A stretch of DNA of 64,000 nucleotides from Butyrivibrio sp. VCD2006 (GTDB lineage Bacteria; Bacillota; Clostridia; Lachnospirales; Lachnospiraceae): positions 1-64,000 of the forward strand of contig NZ_AUIX01000008.1 in NCBI RefSeq assembly GCF_000423925.1, given 5' to 3'. Made by a program: the position numbers and the translations under genes. This document shows, piece by piece, positions 54,903 to 62,977 of the stretch. The first letter of the stretch is position 1. Every line of letters starts with the position of its first letter. Under the pieces are notes generated by a model. It had not been told where the DNA came from and made no database searches. It saw only the letters and a program-made list of their open reading frames with translations.

Positions 54903-55988
54903 ATGAATTATGAAGAACTGCTAAACATAATAATAAAAAAGCCTGATGACAGCGTCTATAGAACTGTAAAAAAGGAATGGGATCGTATATCAAAGCCTCT
55001 GGACGGACTGGGAGATTTTGAAGAACTCATCTGCAGGATTGCCGCGATAAGAGGCACTGAAAATCCTACTATAGAAAAACGCACCGCTGTGATCTTTTGC
55101 TCTGATAACGGCATTGTAGATGAGGGAATATCGCAAAGCACCAAGGAGATAACCAAATCTGTAGCCATAGCTCTTGGGAGCGGAATAAGCTCCGCCTGCA
55201 CCTTGGCAAAGAGTGCAGGGGTGACTGTACTTCCCGTTGATGTCGGAATAGATTGTGATGAAAAAATCGAAGGCGTAAGGGATATGAAGGTTTCAAAAGG
55301 AACAAGGAATTTTCTTAAGGAACCGGCCATGACTGAGGAAGAGGTGCTTAAAGCAATAGAAGCAGGTATGAATGTTGTAAAGGAACTTTCAGAGCAGGGA
55401 GTGGAGATTATTTCCACAGGAGAAATGGGAATAGGAAATACCACAACATCAGCCGCGGTTTTATCTGAAATTCTTGAAATTGACAGTGATATGGTTACGG
55501 GAAGAGGCGCAGGTCTTGACGATGATGGGCTTTTGAGAAAAAAGCAGGTTATAAAAGAAGCCTGCGAGAAGTACAGCTTTGATGACTGGAAGCCTTCTGA
55601 CGGCAGAGAGTGCGATAGAGCTTTTAAGGTTTTGCAGACACTTGGAGGTCTCGACATTGCAGCACTTACAGGTACCTTTATTGGTGGTGCTCTAAATAAT
55701 ATTCCAATTGTGATAGATGGAGTAATAAGTGCCACAGCTGCCCTTGTGGCAGATAGGCTCATCCCCGGTGTGAAGGATTATGCCATTGCCTCACATCAGG
55801 GACGTGAAGCAGGATGTCTTCTGGCACTTAAAGAGCTTGACCTTCCCACATATATTTGCGGAAATATGGCGCTTGGAGAGGGCACGGGAGCACTGATGCT
55901 GTTTCCTGTTTTGGATATGGTGCTTGATTTTTATAATAATGCAGCAAAATTCAGTGATTATAAGATAGATGAATACCAAAGGTTCTGA
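54903..55988 (+). CDS. cobT: Nicotinate-nucleotide-dimethylbenzimidazole phosphoribosyltransferase (361 aa)
   Basis: Activates the lower-ligand base by making alpha-ribazole phosphate. Motifs FCSDNGIVDEGISQ, STGEMGIGNTTTSAA and the catalytic Glu in MALGEGTGA are present. Its presence means the strain attaches a benzimidazole or purine lower ligand; which one is not shown. Thirty bases after cbiA. Confidence 0.95.
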   Translation: MNYEELLNIIIKKPDDSVYRTVKKEWDRISKPLDGLGDFEELICRIAAIRGTENPTIEKRTAVIFCSDNGIVDEGISQSTKEITKSVAIALGSGISSACTLAKSAGVTVLPVDVGIDCDEKIEGVRDMKVSKGTRNFLKEPAMTEEEVLKAIEAGMNVVKELSEQGVEIISTGEMGIGNTTTSAAVLSEILEIDSDMVTGRGAGLDDDGLLRKKQVIKEACEKYSFDDWKPSDGRECDRAFKVLQTLGGLDIAALTGTFIGGALNNIPIVIDGVISATAALVADRLIPGVKDYAIASHQGREAGCLLALKELDLPTYICGNMALGEGTGALMLFPVLDMVLDFYNNAAKFSDYKIDEYQRF

Positions 55989-56022
55989 CTTATAAGGAAC
56001 TGTAATACACGGAGTAGCCTAA

Positions 56023-56550
56023 ATGACAGTTTTGATAATTGGTGTACCGGACAGCGGTAAATCCCAAAAAGCTGAGGAGATAGCAGTTAAGCTCGCAGGC
56101 GGTGGACAAAAACTATATATTGCGACGATGATACCCTTTGGAGATGAAGGGAAAAAGAGAGTTGAAAAGCACAGAAAGCTTCGCGAGGGCAAGGGCTTTG
56201 AAACAATAGAATGTCCCGTAAAAATAGATGAGCTTAGCGCAAAAGACAGTCGCATTGAAGGCGCCACTTGTCTTTTGGAGTGTATGTCAAACCTCATAGG
56301 AAACGAAATGCATTCTGATTCTAACAAGGATATATCAGATGAGGAACTATCAAAGAAGATTGCGGATTCTGTTCTGGTACTTAGGGATAGGGCAAAGAAT
56401 CTTGTTATTGTATCTAATAGCTTCCCGATTGATGATCTCTCATATGATGAGGACACAAAAAGATATTGCTCACTTGTTTTAATGGTTAATGAAGCGCTAA
56501 AAAAATATGCGGATGAGATTCACGAATTTGCAGATGAAAGGTGGACTTAA
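56023..56550 (+). CDS. cobU: Adenosylcobinamide kinase/guanylyltransferase (175 aa)
   Basis: A P-loop GVPDSGKSQKAEE at the N-terminus (usual form G-G-x-R-S-G-K-S), IATMIPFGDE and the region around RVEKHRKLREGKGF, which holds the guanylylated His. Length is normal. It phosphorylates adenosylcobinamide and couples it to GMP. Some motifs are less conserved than usual (Asp in place of the P-loop Arg), so activity is likely but not certain. Confidence 0.88.
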   Translation: MTVLIIGVPDSGKSQKAEEIAVKLAGGGQKLYIATMIPFGDEGKKRVEKHRKLREGKGFETIECPVKIDELSAKDSRIEGATCLLECMSNLIGNEMHSDSNKDISDEELSKKIADSVLVLRDRAKNLVIVSNSFPIDDLSYDEDTKRYCSLVLMVNEALKKYADEIHEFADERWT

Positions 56551-56553
56551 AGC

Positions 56554-57336
56554 TTGAGCGTTTTAAGAAGTTTAATAATTTCATTTTCAATGTATTCAAG
56601 AATTCCAATGCCGATTTTTAATTGGGATGAGAAGGATATGAAGCATGTGATAACTTTTCTGCCGTTTATTGGAGCTGTGATAGGAGCTATTGATTTTGCA
56701 ATAATAAGGATAGGAAGTATTTTAGAATTCCCTTGTATGGTAATGACACTTCTTCTTACTCTGATTCCCATTCTTGTGACAGGTGGATTTCATATTGATG
56801 GCTTTATGGATGTTCAGGATGCACTTAAATCATATCAGTCAAAAGAGAAAAAGCTGGAAATCATGAAGGATCCGCACATTGGAGCTTTTGCGGTGATAAG
56901 CGTTATAAGCCTTGGACTAATTTGGATAACAGCTTTATATCTTATTGTTTATAACTCAATTAAGCTTGAGAATCCCGGCATCCTATATGTTTATAGTGTG
57001 GAATTTACACTGGTAAGGGCTGCCTGCGGCATCACCTGCCTCATTTTTAATGGAGCTAAAAAGGATGGCATGCTTAATATGGAGACAGGAAAGGCAGGAC
57101 GAATAGATATTATATTTCTGTTTATTCAGGCTTTTTTGGCATTCCTCGTAATGCTTTTAATAAAGCCGGTTATGGGTGCTGTCTTAGTGGCAGTTCTATT
57201 TTTGTATTTGATTATTTACAAAGAAACCTGTGATAAAAATTTTGGTGGCGTAACAGGAGATACTGCGGGTTATTTTATAGTGACGGGAGAATGTATACTA
57301 ACTGTGGCGCTTTGCTTTATTTCATTTTGGGGATAG
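56554..57336 (+). CDS. cobS: Adenosylcobinamide-GDP ribazoletransferase, cobalamin synthase (260 aa)
   Basis: An integral membrane protein with about six helices and the CobS signature (SMYSRIPMP near the start; GGFHIDGFMDVQDAL with the Asp-rich substrate motif; GGVTGDTAGYFIVTGE at the end). It joins alpha-ribazole phosphate to adenosylcobinamide-GDP. TTG start at 56554 with AAGGTGG upstream. Confidence 0.94.
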   Translation: MSVLRSLIISFSMYSRIPMPIFNWDEKDMKHVITFLPFIGAVIGAIDFAIIRIGSILEFPCMVMTLLLTLIPILVTGGFHIDGFMDVQDALKSYQSKEKKLEIMKDPHIGAFAVISVISLGLIWITALYLIVYNSIKLENPGILYVYSVEFTLVRAACGITCLIFNGAKKDGMLNMETGKAGRIDIIFLFIQAFLAFLVMLLIKPVMGAVLVAVLFLYLIIYKETCDKNFGGVTGDTAGYFIVTGECILTVALCFISFWG

Positions 57337-57342
57337 ATTTAC

Positions 57343-58362
57343 ATGAATTTTTTTGACTTAAAAGATAACATTTTCGCTGCACATATAATTGCTTTTTTAA
57401 TAGGAGTTCTTCTTGACAGGCTCATCGGAGATCCTATGAATTTTCCGCATCCTATAAGACTTATTGGGAATCTTATAAGTTTACTGGAAAAGACATTTCT
57501 TGGCGAAAAAGGTAAAGAGGGGCAAAAAAGGGATAGTAAAAAAGAATTCAGAAGAGGGATTCTTTTTTGCCTTATCGTAATCGTGACAACGGCAGCTGTA
57601 TGCGCCATCATCATGTTCGTATCCTATAGGCTGAATATATACTTTGGTATTCTGATCGAAAGCATTTTGACCTGTTATATTCTCGCGGCAAAGAGTCTTA
57701 AGGATGAGAGTATGAAGGTGTATTATGCACTAAAAAACGGAACGCTTGAAGATGCCCGTTTTGCAGTTTCCATGATAGTAGGGAGAGATACGAAAACTCT
57801 TGATGAAAATGGAATAACAAGAGCTGCTGTTGAGACTGTTGCTGAAAATACATCAGATGGTGTTATAGCTCCTTTGATTTATACCTTTATCGGCGGCCCT
57901 GTTCTTGGCTTTGCCTATAAAGCTGTAAACACAATGGATTCAATGGTTGGATATCACAATGACAGGTTTGAATTTTTCGGGAAAACCGCAGCCAAAACAG
58001 ATGATGTATTTAATTATATTCCGGCAAGAATATGTGCATATCTCATGATTGTGGCAGCATTTATAGGAGGCCCTGATTTTAGCGGAAGAGATGCAATTAA
58101 GATTTTTAAAAGGGACAGATATAATCACAAAAGTCCAAATTCAGCCCAGGCAGAGAGCGTCTGCGCGGGAGCTTTGGGCGTGAGACTTGCAGGGGATGCA
58201 TATTATTTTGGAAAGCTTGTAAAGAAACCGTTCATCGGTGATCCTAAAAGAGAGATTGAGTGCGAAGATATTGAGAGAGCCTGCAGGCTTATGTATATAG
58301 CTGAGGTTCTTTTCGTAGACCTTATGCTCCTGATAGTTCTTTTTATTGCTTTGATTATGTAA
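57343..58362 (+). CDS. cbiB: Adenosylcobinamide-phosphate synthase (339 aa)
   Basis: A membrane enzyme that attaches aminopropanol (phosphate) to cobyric acid. Motifs: LIGDPMNFPHPIRLIGNLIS, ETVAENTSDGVIAPLIY, AYKAVNTMDSMVGY and HKSPNSAQAESVCAGALGVRL. Starts seven bases after cobS. Needs the product of the next gene, cobD. Confidence 0.95.
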   Translation: MNFFDLKDNIFAAHIIAFLIGVLLDRLIGDPMNFPHPIRLIGNLISLLEKTFLGEKGKEGQKRDSKKEFRRGILFCLIVIVTTAAVCAIIMFVSYRLNIYFGILIESILTCYILAAKSLKDESMKVYYALKNGTLEDARFAVSMIVGRDTKTLDENGITRAAVETVAENTSDGVIAPLIYTFIGGPVLGFAYKAVNTMDSMVGYHNDRFEFFGKTAAKTDDVFNYIPARICAYLMIVAAFIGGPDFSGRDAIKIFKRDRYNHKSPNSAQAESVCAGALGVRLAGDAYYFGKLVKKPFIGDPKREIECEDIERACRLMYIAEVLFVDLMLLIVLFIALIM

Positions 58363-58373
58363 AGGAGAATGAT

Positions 58374-59435
58374 TTGCTTCACGGCGGAGAGATTTACGAT
58401 AAGAAAATTGAATATGATTTTTCGGTTAATCTTAATCCTTATCCATGCCCTATGGAAGTGAAGAGTGCGATAAATGAGGCAATAAAGGATATAGATAAAT
58501 ACCCTGATATGTCTCAGAGAAAATTCAGAAAAGCTGTATCGGACGCGGAAAACGAATATCTGAAAAAATGCTATGACTTAGAAAAAAGCATAACCCCTGA
58601 CATGGTTATAGGAGGAAATGGTGCGTCCGAGCTTATTTTTTCAATTGTGAGGATGATTAATCCCAAAAAGGTTCTTATCCCTGTTCCGAGTTTTTATGGA
58701 TATCGTCATGCATTAAATGAGAACATATTCGTTAATGAATACCTGCTAAGAAAAGAGAATGATTTTGCTCTAACAGAAAAATTTGCAGATGAGATAACCT
58801 GTGATACAGACCTTGTAATTATCGCTAATCCTAATAATCCTACAGGGAAATGCATTGATGGAAATATGCTTGGAGCGATAGTAAAAAGATGCAATGAGAC
58901 AAATACGGCTCTTTTAATAGATGAATGCTTTCTTCGTTTATCAGATGGAAATGTGAGTGCACTTGGATTTATAAATGAATGTAACAGACTATTTGTTGTA
59001 AGCGCATATACAAAGCTTTTTTCAGTACCGGGAGTAAGGCTTGGATACGTGGTTTCTTCCGAAAAGAACATCGATAAGCTAAGGCGTTTTTTACCTGAGT
59101 GGAATCTTTCTGTATTTGCTGAACGTGTTGGAATTGCTTGCGCGGGGATATTGACAGGCTCTGATTTTGAAGAAAAATCAAAAGCATTGATCAGAGAAGA
59201 AAGAGTAAACCTTACAGGAGCACTGAGAGAAAAAGGAATAAGAGTCTATCCTTCAGATGCAAATTACATTCTTGTGCATAGTAAAAGTGATTTGTATGAG
59301 CTTTTACTGGGGAAAGGATTTCTCATAAGGGATTGCTCAAATTTTAAAGGACTATCAAAGGGATTTTACAGAATTGCCGTTAAGGACAAAGAAGCAAACC
59401 GGGAGTTTATAAATGCGCTAAATGCTATAGTTTAG
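58374..59435 (+). CDS. cobD: Threonine-phosphate decarboxylase (353 aa)
   Basis: A fold-type I PLP enzyme that makes (R)-1-amino-2-propanol phosphate, the linker used by CbiB. FSVNLNPYPCP at the N-terminus, NPNNPTGK, and the PLP lysine in SAYTKLFSVPGVRLGY. TTG start at 58374, with AAGGAG eight bases upstream. Last gene of the cobamide operon; only a weak TATCTTAT/ATAAGATA hairpin follows (59438-59472). Confidence 0.94.
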   Translation: MLHGGEIYDKKIEYDFSVNLNPYPCPMEVKSAINEAIKDIDKYPDMSQRKFRKAVSDAENEYLKKCYDLEKSITPDMVIGGNGASELIFSIVRMINPKKVLIPVPSFYGYRHALNENIFVNEYLLRKENDFALTEKFADEITCDTDLVIIANPNNPTGKCIDGNMLGAIVKRCNETNTALLIDECFLRLSDGNVSALGFINECNRLFVVSAYTKLFSVPGVRLGYVVSSEKNIDKLRRFLPEWNLSVFAERVGIACAGILTGSDFEEKSKALIREERVNLTGALREKGIRVYPSDANYILVHSKSDLYELLLGKGFLIRDCSNFKGLSKGFYRIAVKDKEANREFINALNAIV

Positions 59436-59562
59436 AGTATCTTATATAAAGCTTATACCTACCGATAAGATATACTGCTTTTACATAAAAGGTGGACAAT
59501 TTTAAACTGATATTAGCAAATAGATGATGCTTATGTAGTTTAAATGATTATGAGAGGTTACT

Positions 59563-60180
59563 ATGAAACAGGTATTAGCTTTTGGCGATTCAAATACATG
59601 GGGGCTTATCCCGGGCACAACGCCTTATGAGAGATATCCCTGGGGAGTAAGATGGACAAGTATTTTACAGGAAAAGAGAAAGGATGTCAGAGTCATTGAA
59701 GAGGGACTCTGCGGAAGAACTACCATATTTGAGGATGAACTAAGACCCGGAAGAAAAGGAATAAATTCCCTGTCGGTTCTTCTTGAGAGTCACTATCCTA
59801 TAGACAGCGCGATAATAATGCTTGGGACAAATGACTGCAAAAGCTTTTATAATGTATCAGCAAACACAATTGGAAAAGGCATAGAGAAATGCTTGGACGT
59901 CCTTGAGGAATATGTAAAGCCCGAGAATATTCTTCTTATTTCACCCATAAATCTTGGGGCAGATGTATGGAAGCCCGAAAAGGATCCTGAATTTGATAAA
60001 AGATCAGTTGAGACCAGCAAAAAACTTAAGGATGTTTACAAAAGGATTGCTGATAAGAAAGGCGTGAAATTCCTTGCTGCGTCAGATTATGTTGATCCAA
60101 GTGATATAGACAATGAGCATATGGATGTGAATTCTCACAGAGTTTTTGCTGATGTCGTTAATGACAATTTGAATATTTAA
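59563..60180 (+). CDS. SGNH/GDSL-family hydrolase (205 aa)
   Basis: Block I LAFGDSNTWGLIPG with the nucleophile Ser, block III LGTNDCK, and an Asp-x-x-His-like end (NEHMDVNSHR). No signal peptide, so it is cytoplasmic. Similar proteins are arylesterases or carbohydrate acetylesterases; removing acetyl groups from xylan fragments would fit this genome but is only a guess. Confidence 0.88.
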   Translation: MKQVLAFGDSNTWGLIPGTTPYERYPWGVRWTSILQEKRKDVRVIEEGLCGRTTIFEDELRPGRKGINSLSVLLESHYPIDSAIIMLGTNDCKSFYNVSANTIGKGIEKCLDVLEEYVKPENILLISPINLGADVWKPEKDPEFDKRSVETSKKLKDVYKRIADKKGVKFLAASDYVDPSDIDNEHMDVNSHRVFADVVNDNLNI

Positions 60181-60185
60181 AAAAG

Positions 60186-60219
60186 AAGCTGCATTTGTTT
60201 AGGACAGATGCGGCTTTTA
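60186..60219 (+). terminator. Terminator after the SGNH hydrolase gene
   Basis: AAGC-T-GCAT (60186-60194) pairs with ATGC-G-GCTT (60208-60216) with one mismatch and a 13-base loop, followed by TTTT. TATAAT at 60225-60230, just downstream, may be the -10 of the next transcript. Confidence 0.7.
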
Positions 60220-60297
60220 TATTGTATAATTAAAGACGTGGTTTTTTACCATGTGATGCTACAATATTATCCAGGAGAATGAGGCGCAGATTTTAAT

Positions 60298-60522
60298 ATG
60301 TTGGATATATTCATTTTAATAGGGGCAACAACCCTTACATTAAGTGGAATAGTAGGTGCTATCCTTATGATCTCATGGCCGAAGAAGCCTCAGCCTATAA
60401 AGGAAATGCATCTTAAATGGAAAATACCGTTACTTATTGAGGCACTATTAGTTGTGGTAACACTTGCGATGGCAATTTTAAGCCTTGTTTTTTGGTTCAA
60501 GGCCGGAAGACCATCATTATAA
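60298..60522 (+). CDS. Small two-helix membrane protein (74 aa)
   Basis: Two hydrophobic helices (about 4-25 and 45-68) joined by a short basic, Pro-rich loop (MISWPKKPQPIKEMHLKWK). GGAGAATGAGG lies some 15 bases upstream of the ATG. It ends 28 bases before the sulfhydrylase gene. No family recognised. The hydrophobic pattern, a start/stop fitting the gap and the Lys-rich loop argue that it is real, but this is less certain than its neighbours. Confidence 0.6.
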   Translation: MLDIFILIGATTLTLSGIVGAILMISWPKKPQPIKEMHLKWKIPLLIEALLVVVTLAMAILSLVFWFKAGRPSL

Positions 60523-60550
60523 AATATGTCTATGGAGGAGTATCAGAATT

Positions 60551-61825
60551 ATGAAAGACTTTAAATTAAACACAAAATGTGTTCAGGGAGGCTACACTCC
60601 GGGAAACGGAGAGCCGAGACAGATCCCGATCGTACAGTCTACAACCTTTAAATATGCTACAAGCAGCGATATGGGAAAGCTGTTTGATTTAGAGGCTTCA
60701 GGTTATTTCTACACAAGACTTCAGAATCCTACAAATGATTATGTTGCAGCAAAAATTGCTGAACTTGAGGGAGGAACAGCAGCAATGCTTACATCTTCCG
60801 GACAGGCAGCTAATTTTTTTGCACTTTTTAATATCTGCGAAGCAGGAGATCACATTGTATCTTCAGCATCTATCTATGGCGGCACATTTAACCTTATCGC
60901 TGTAACCATGGCAAAGATGGGAATTACAGTTACTTTCGTTTCACCTGATGCTACAGATGAAGAGCTCGACGCAGCTTTCCAGGACAACACAAAGGTTGTA
61001 TTTGGTGAGACAATTGCTAATCCTGCACTTACAGTTCTTGATATCGAGAGATTTGCAAATGCGGCACACAGACATGGTGTTCCGCTTGTGATTGATAACA
61101 CATTCCCTACACCTGTTAACTGCAGACCTATTGAGTGGGGAGCTGATATAGTTACACATTCCACAACTAAGTATATGGATGGTCACGGAGCAGCAGTAGG
61201 CGGAGCAATAGTTGATTCCGGTAAATTTGACTGGATGGCTCATGCTGATAAGTTCCCCGGACTCACACAGCCTGATGAATCCTATCACGGAATCGTATAT
61301 GCTGAGAAGTTTGGAAAAGAAGGTGCATTCATAACAAAGGCAACAACACAGCTTATGAGAGACCTTGGAAGCATCCAGTCACCTCAGCATGCATTCTACT
61401 TAAATCTTGGACTTGAATCACTGCATGTACGCATGCCTCGTCATGTTGAAAATGGTACAGCGGTTGCCGAGTTCCTTGAGAAGCATCCCAAAGTGGTAAA
61501 AGTTAACTATCCCGGACTTGCATCTGATCCTTACTACGAGAGAGCAATGAAGTACATGGGTAACGGCGGATGCGGAGTTGTATCCTTTGAGATTGAGGGC
61601 GGAAGAAAAGCTGCTGAAGAATTCATGGGCAAATTGAAGCTCTGCGCAATCGAGACTCACGTAGCAGATGCCAGAACCTGCTGCCTGAATCCCGCAACTT
61701 CAACTCACAGACAGCTCACCGATGAGCAGCTTGAAGCAGCAGGAATACCTGCAGGACTTATCAGAATCAGCTGCGGTCTTGAGGACAAAGAGGACCTTAT
61801 CGCAGATATCGAGCAGGCACTTTAA
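60551..61825 (+). CDS. metY: O-acetylhomoserine aminocarboxypropyltransferase/sulfhydrylase (424 aa)
   Basis: A Cys/Met-metabolism PLP enzyme. The PLP lysine is in VTHSTTKYMDGHG, with LTSSGQAANFFALFN and the FPGLTQPDESYHG segment typical of MetY-type sulfhydrylases. It makes homocysteine from O-acetylhomoserine and sulfide. GGAGGAG precedes the ATG at 60551; the longer frame from 60485 overlaps the small membrane protein gene and is not used. Strong codon bias. Confidence 0.94.
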   Translation: MKDFKLNTKCVQGGYTPGNGEPRQIPIVQSTTFKYATSSDMGKLFDLEASGYFYTRLQNPTNDYVAAKIAELEGGTAAMLTSSGQAANFFALFNICEAGDHIVSSASIYGGTFNLIAVTMAKMGITVTFVSPDATDEELDAAFQDNTKVVFGETIANPALTVLDIERFANAAHRHGVPLVIDNTFPTPVNCRPIEWGADIVTHSTTKYMDGHGAAVGGAIVDSGKFDWMAHADKFPGLTQPDESYHGIVYAEKFGKEGAFITKATTQLMRDLGSIQSPQHAFYLNLGLESLHVRMPRHVENGTAVAEFLEKHPKVVKVNYPGLASDPYYERAMKYMGNGGCGVVSFEIEGGRKAAEEFMGKLKLCAIETHVADARTCCLNPATSTHRQLTDEQLEAAGIPAGLIRISCGLEDKEDLIADIEQAL

Positions 61826-61831
61826 TTGTTG

Positions 61832-61962
61832 CCCTCATCCGCCCTTCGGGCACCTTCCCCCAAAGGGGGAAGGCAAAATAAAAATTCTTCTCACCAAGGG
61901 GAAGGTAAAATAAAAAGCCTTCCCCCTGTGGGGGAAGGTGGCGCGTAGCGCCGGATGAGGGG
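61832..61962. repeat. Inverted pair of palindromic repeat elements
   Basis: A reverse copy (61832-61875: CCCTCATCCGCCCTTCGGGC, then ACCTTCCCCC/GGGGGAAGG) and a forward copy (61917-61962: CCTTCCCCC/GGGGGAAGG, then GGCGCGTAGCGCC and GGATGAGGGG) face each other across about 40 bases that contain a partial AGGGGAAGG. The outer ends are inverted copies of each other, as at 45.4 kb. Confidence 0.8.
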
Positions 61963-62017
61963 ATATTGTTCTTAATTTGCCAAGTATGCCTGTATATGTT
62001 AATCTATATATGTTTTT

Positions 62018-62047
62018 ACGAAGAGTCGGTAACGACTCTTCGTTTTT
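62018..62047 (+). terminator. Terminator after metY
   Basis: ACGAAGAGTCG (62018-62028) pairs perfectly with CGACTCTTCGT (62033-62043) around GTAA, followed by TTTTT. Confidence 0.9.
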
Positions 62048-62076
62048 GAGGGGACTAAAAAATTATGGAGGGAAGT

Positions 62077-62919
62077 ATGGAAAAAGAAAACTTATTTAAG
62101 AGAATTGTTTCTACAGTTCTCGCAACAGCACTAATTGTGGGGAGTGCTGCATTCACACCCGAATTTGCAACAGAGGCACACGCTGAGGCTTTTACACCTT
62201 GTAATATTTCTATGGTTGCAAATGCAGAGAATGGAAATAATACTCCCGGAATTTTCACAATGCCGACCAAGGTTCAGCATGAGAGTAGAGAGAACAAGCC
62301 TTATCCCAAGGATCAGAAGGGCTACTTTAAATTCACATTAGCTGAGGATTCATGGGTATATTTTGCTCTTTCAACTTCTGATCATGGAGAGGATGATATT
62401 AACGTTACTACAAAACTTTACGGTGACGAGAACATGTCCAATCAGATTGCTGAAGTAAAGTATACATACTATAACAGCAAGAGCACAAATGCATCTGCTT
62501 TCCTGAAAAAAGGTACCTACTACGGATATGTATATGCTGAATTCGGTGCACTTTTCGGATATTTTGAAGGCAATGTAAATGTCATCGGCTTTGGTGTTCC
62601 GCTCAAGAATTGCTTCAACATAACTCAGAAAAAGAAGAAGAATAAGACAATCGTTAAGATTGACAATGCTCTTGGTCAGTACAGCAAATATATGCAGTGT
62701 ATTCCTAAGGGAGTTGGAAGTCAGTCTTTATACAATGACCGCATCTGGAAGGATAGTGGTCGATGGTGGGGTGATAAGAAGACAAAGGTTCTTGAGTGCA
62801 ACGAGAATAACCAGTACACCTTCACAGTAAAGAAAAAGTCCAAAAAGTACACTGTTATGCTTGAGGATATGAATGGAAACAGATGGCAGAAGACATTTAA
62901 GGTAAAGGTTAAGAAATAA
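62077..62919 (+). CDS. Secreted basic protein of unknown function (280 aa)
   Basis: A Sec signal peptide (MEKENLFKRIVSTVLATALI, cleavage near AHAEA) is followed by a beta-rich domain (about 75-150; KGYFKFTLAEDSWVYFALS and TYYGYVYAEFG) that resembles bacterial pre-peptidase C-terminal (PPC-like) domains. The C-terminal ~110 residues have many Lys runs (KKKKNKT, KKKSKKYT, KVKVKK). No cell-wall anchor is visible; the positive charge could hold it to the wall or to polysaccharide. GGAGGGA precedes the ATG at 62077, which is chosen over the ATG at 62065. Function not known. Confidence 0.75.
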   Translation: MEKENLFKRIVSTVLATALIVGSAAFTPEFATEAHAEAFTPCNISMVANAENGNNTPGIFTMPTKVQHESRENKPYPKDQKGYFKFTLAEDSWVYFALSTSDHGEDDINVTTKLYGDENMSNQIAEVKYTYYNSKSTNASAFLKKGTYYGYVYAEFGALFGYFEGNVNVIGFGVPLKNCFNITQKKKKNKTIVKIDNALGQYSKYMQCIPKGVGSQSLYNDRIWKDSGRWWGDKKTKVLECNENNQYTFTVKKKSKKYTVMLEDMNGNRWQKTFKVKVKK

Positions 62920-62930
62920 GAATAATTTAA

Positions 62931-62968
62931 AATGGGAATCATCGTTATCCGATGGTTCCCATTTTTTT
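62931..62968 (+). terminator. Terminator after the secreted protein gene
   Basis: AATGGGAA and CATCG (62931-62944) pair with CGATG and TTCCCATT (62950-62963) with one mismatch, followed by seven Ts. The A-rich left side may let it act weakly for the minus-strand gene too. Confidence 0.85.
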
Positions 62969-62977
62969 CTCATAACT

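Noticed and set aside
54956..55762. 268-codon minus-strand frame
   Set aside because: Antisense shadow of cobT with a Ser/Pro/Ile-rich composition and no start signal.
60485..60550. Upstream extension of the metY reading frame
   Set aside because: It overlaps the small membrane protein gene, and the ATG at 60551 has GGAGGAG upstream and a normal N-terminus.
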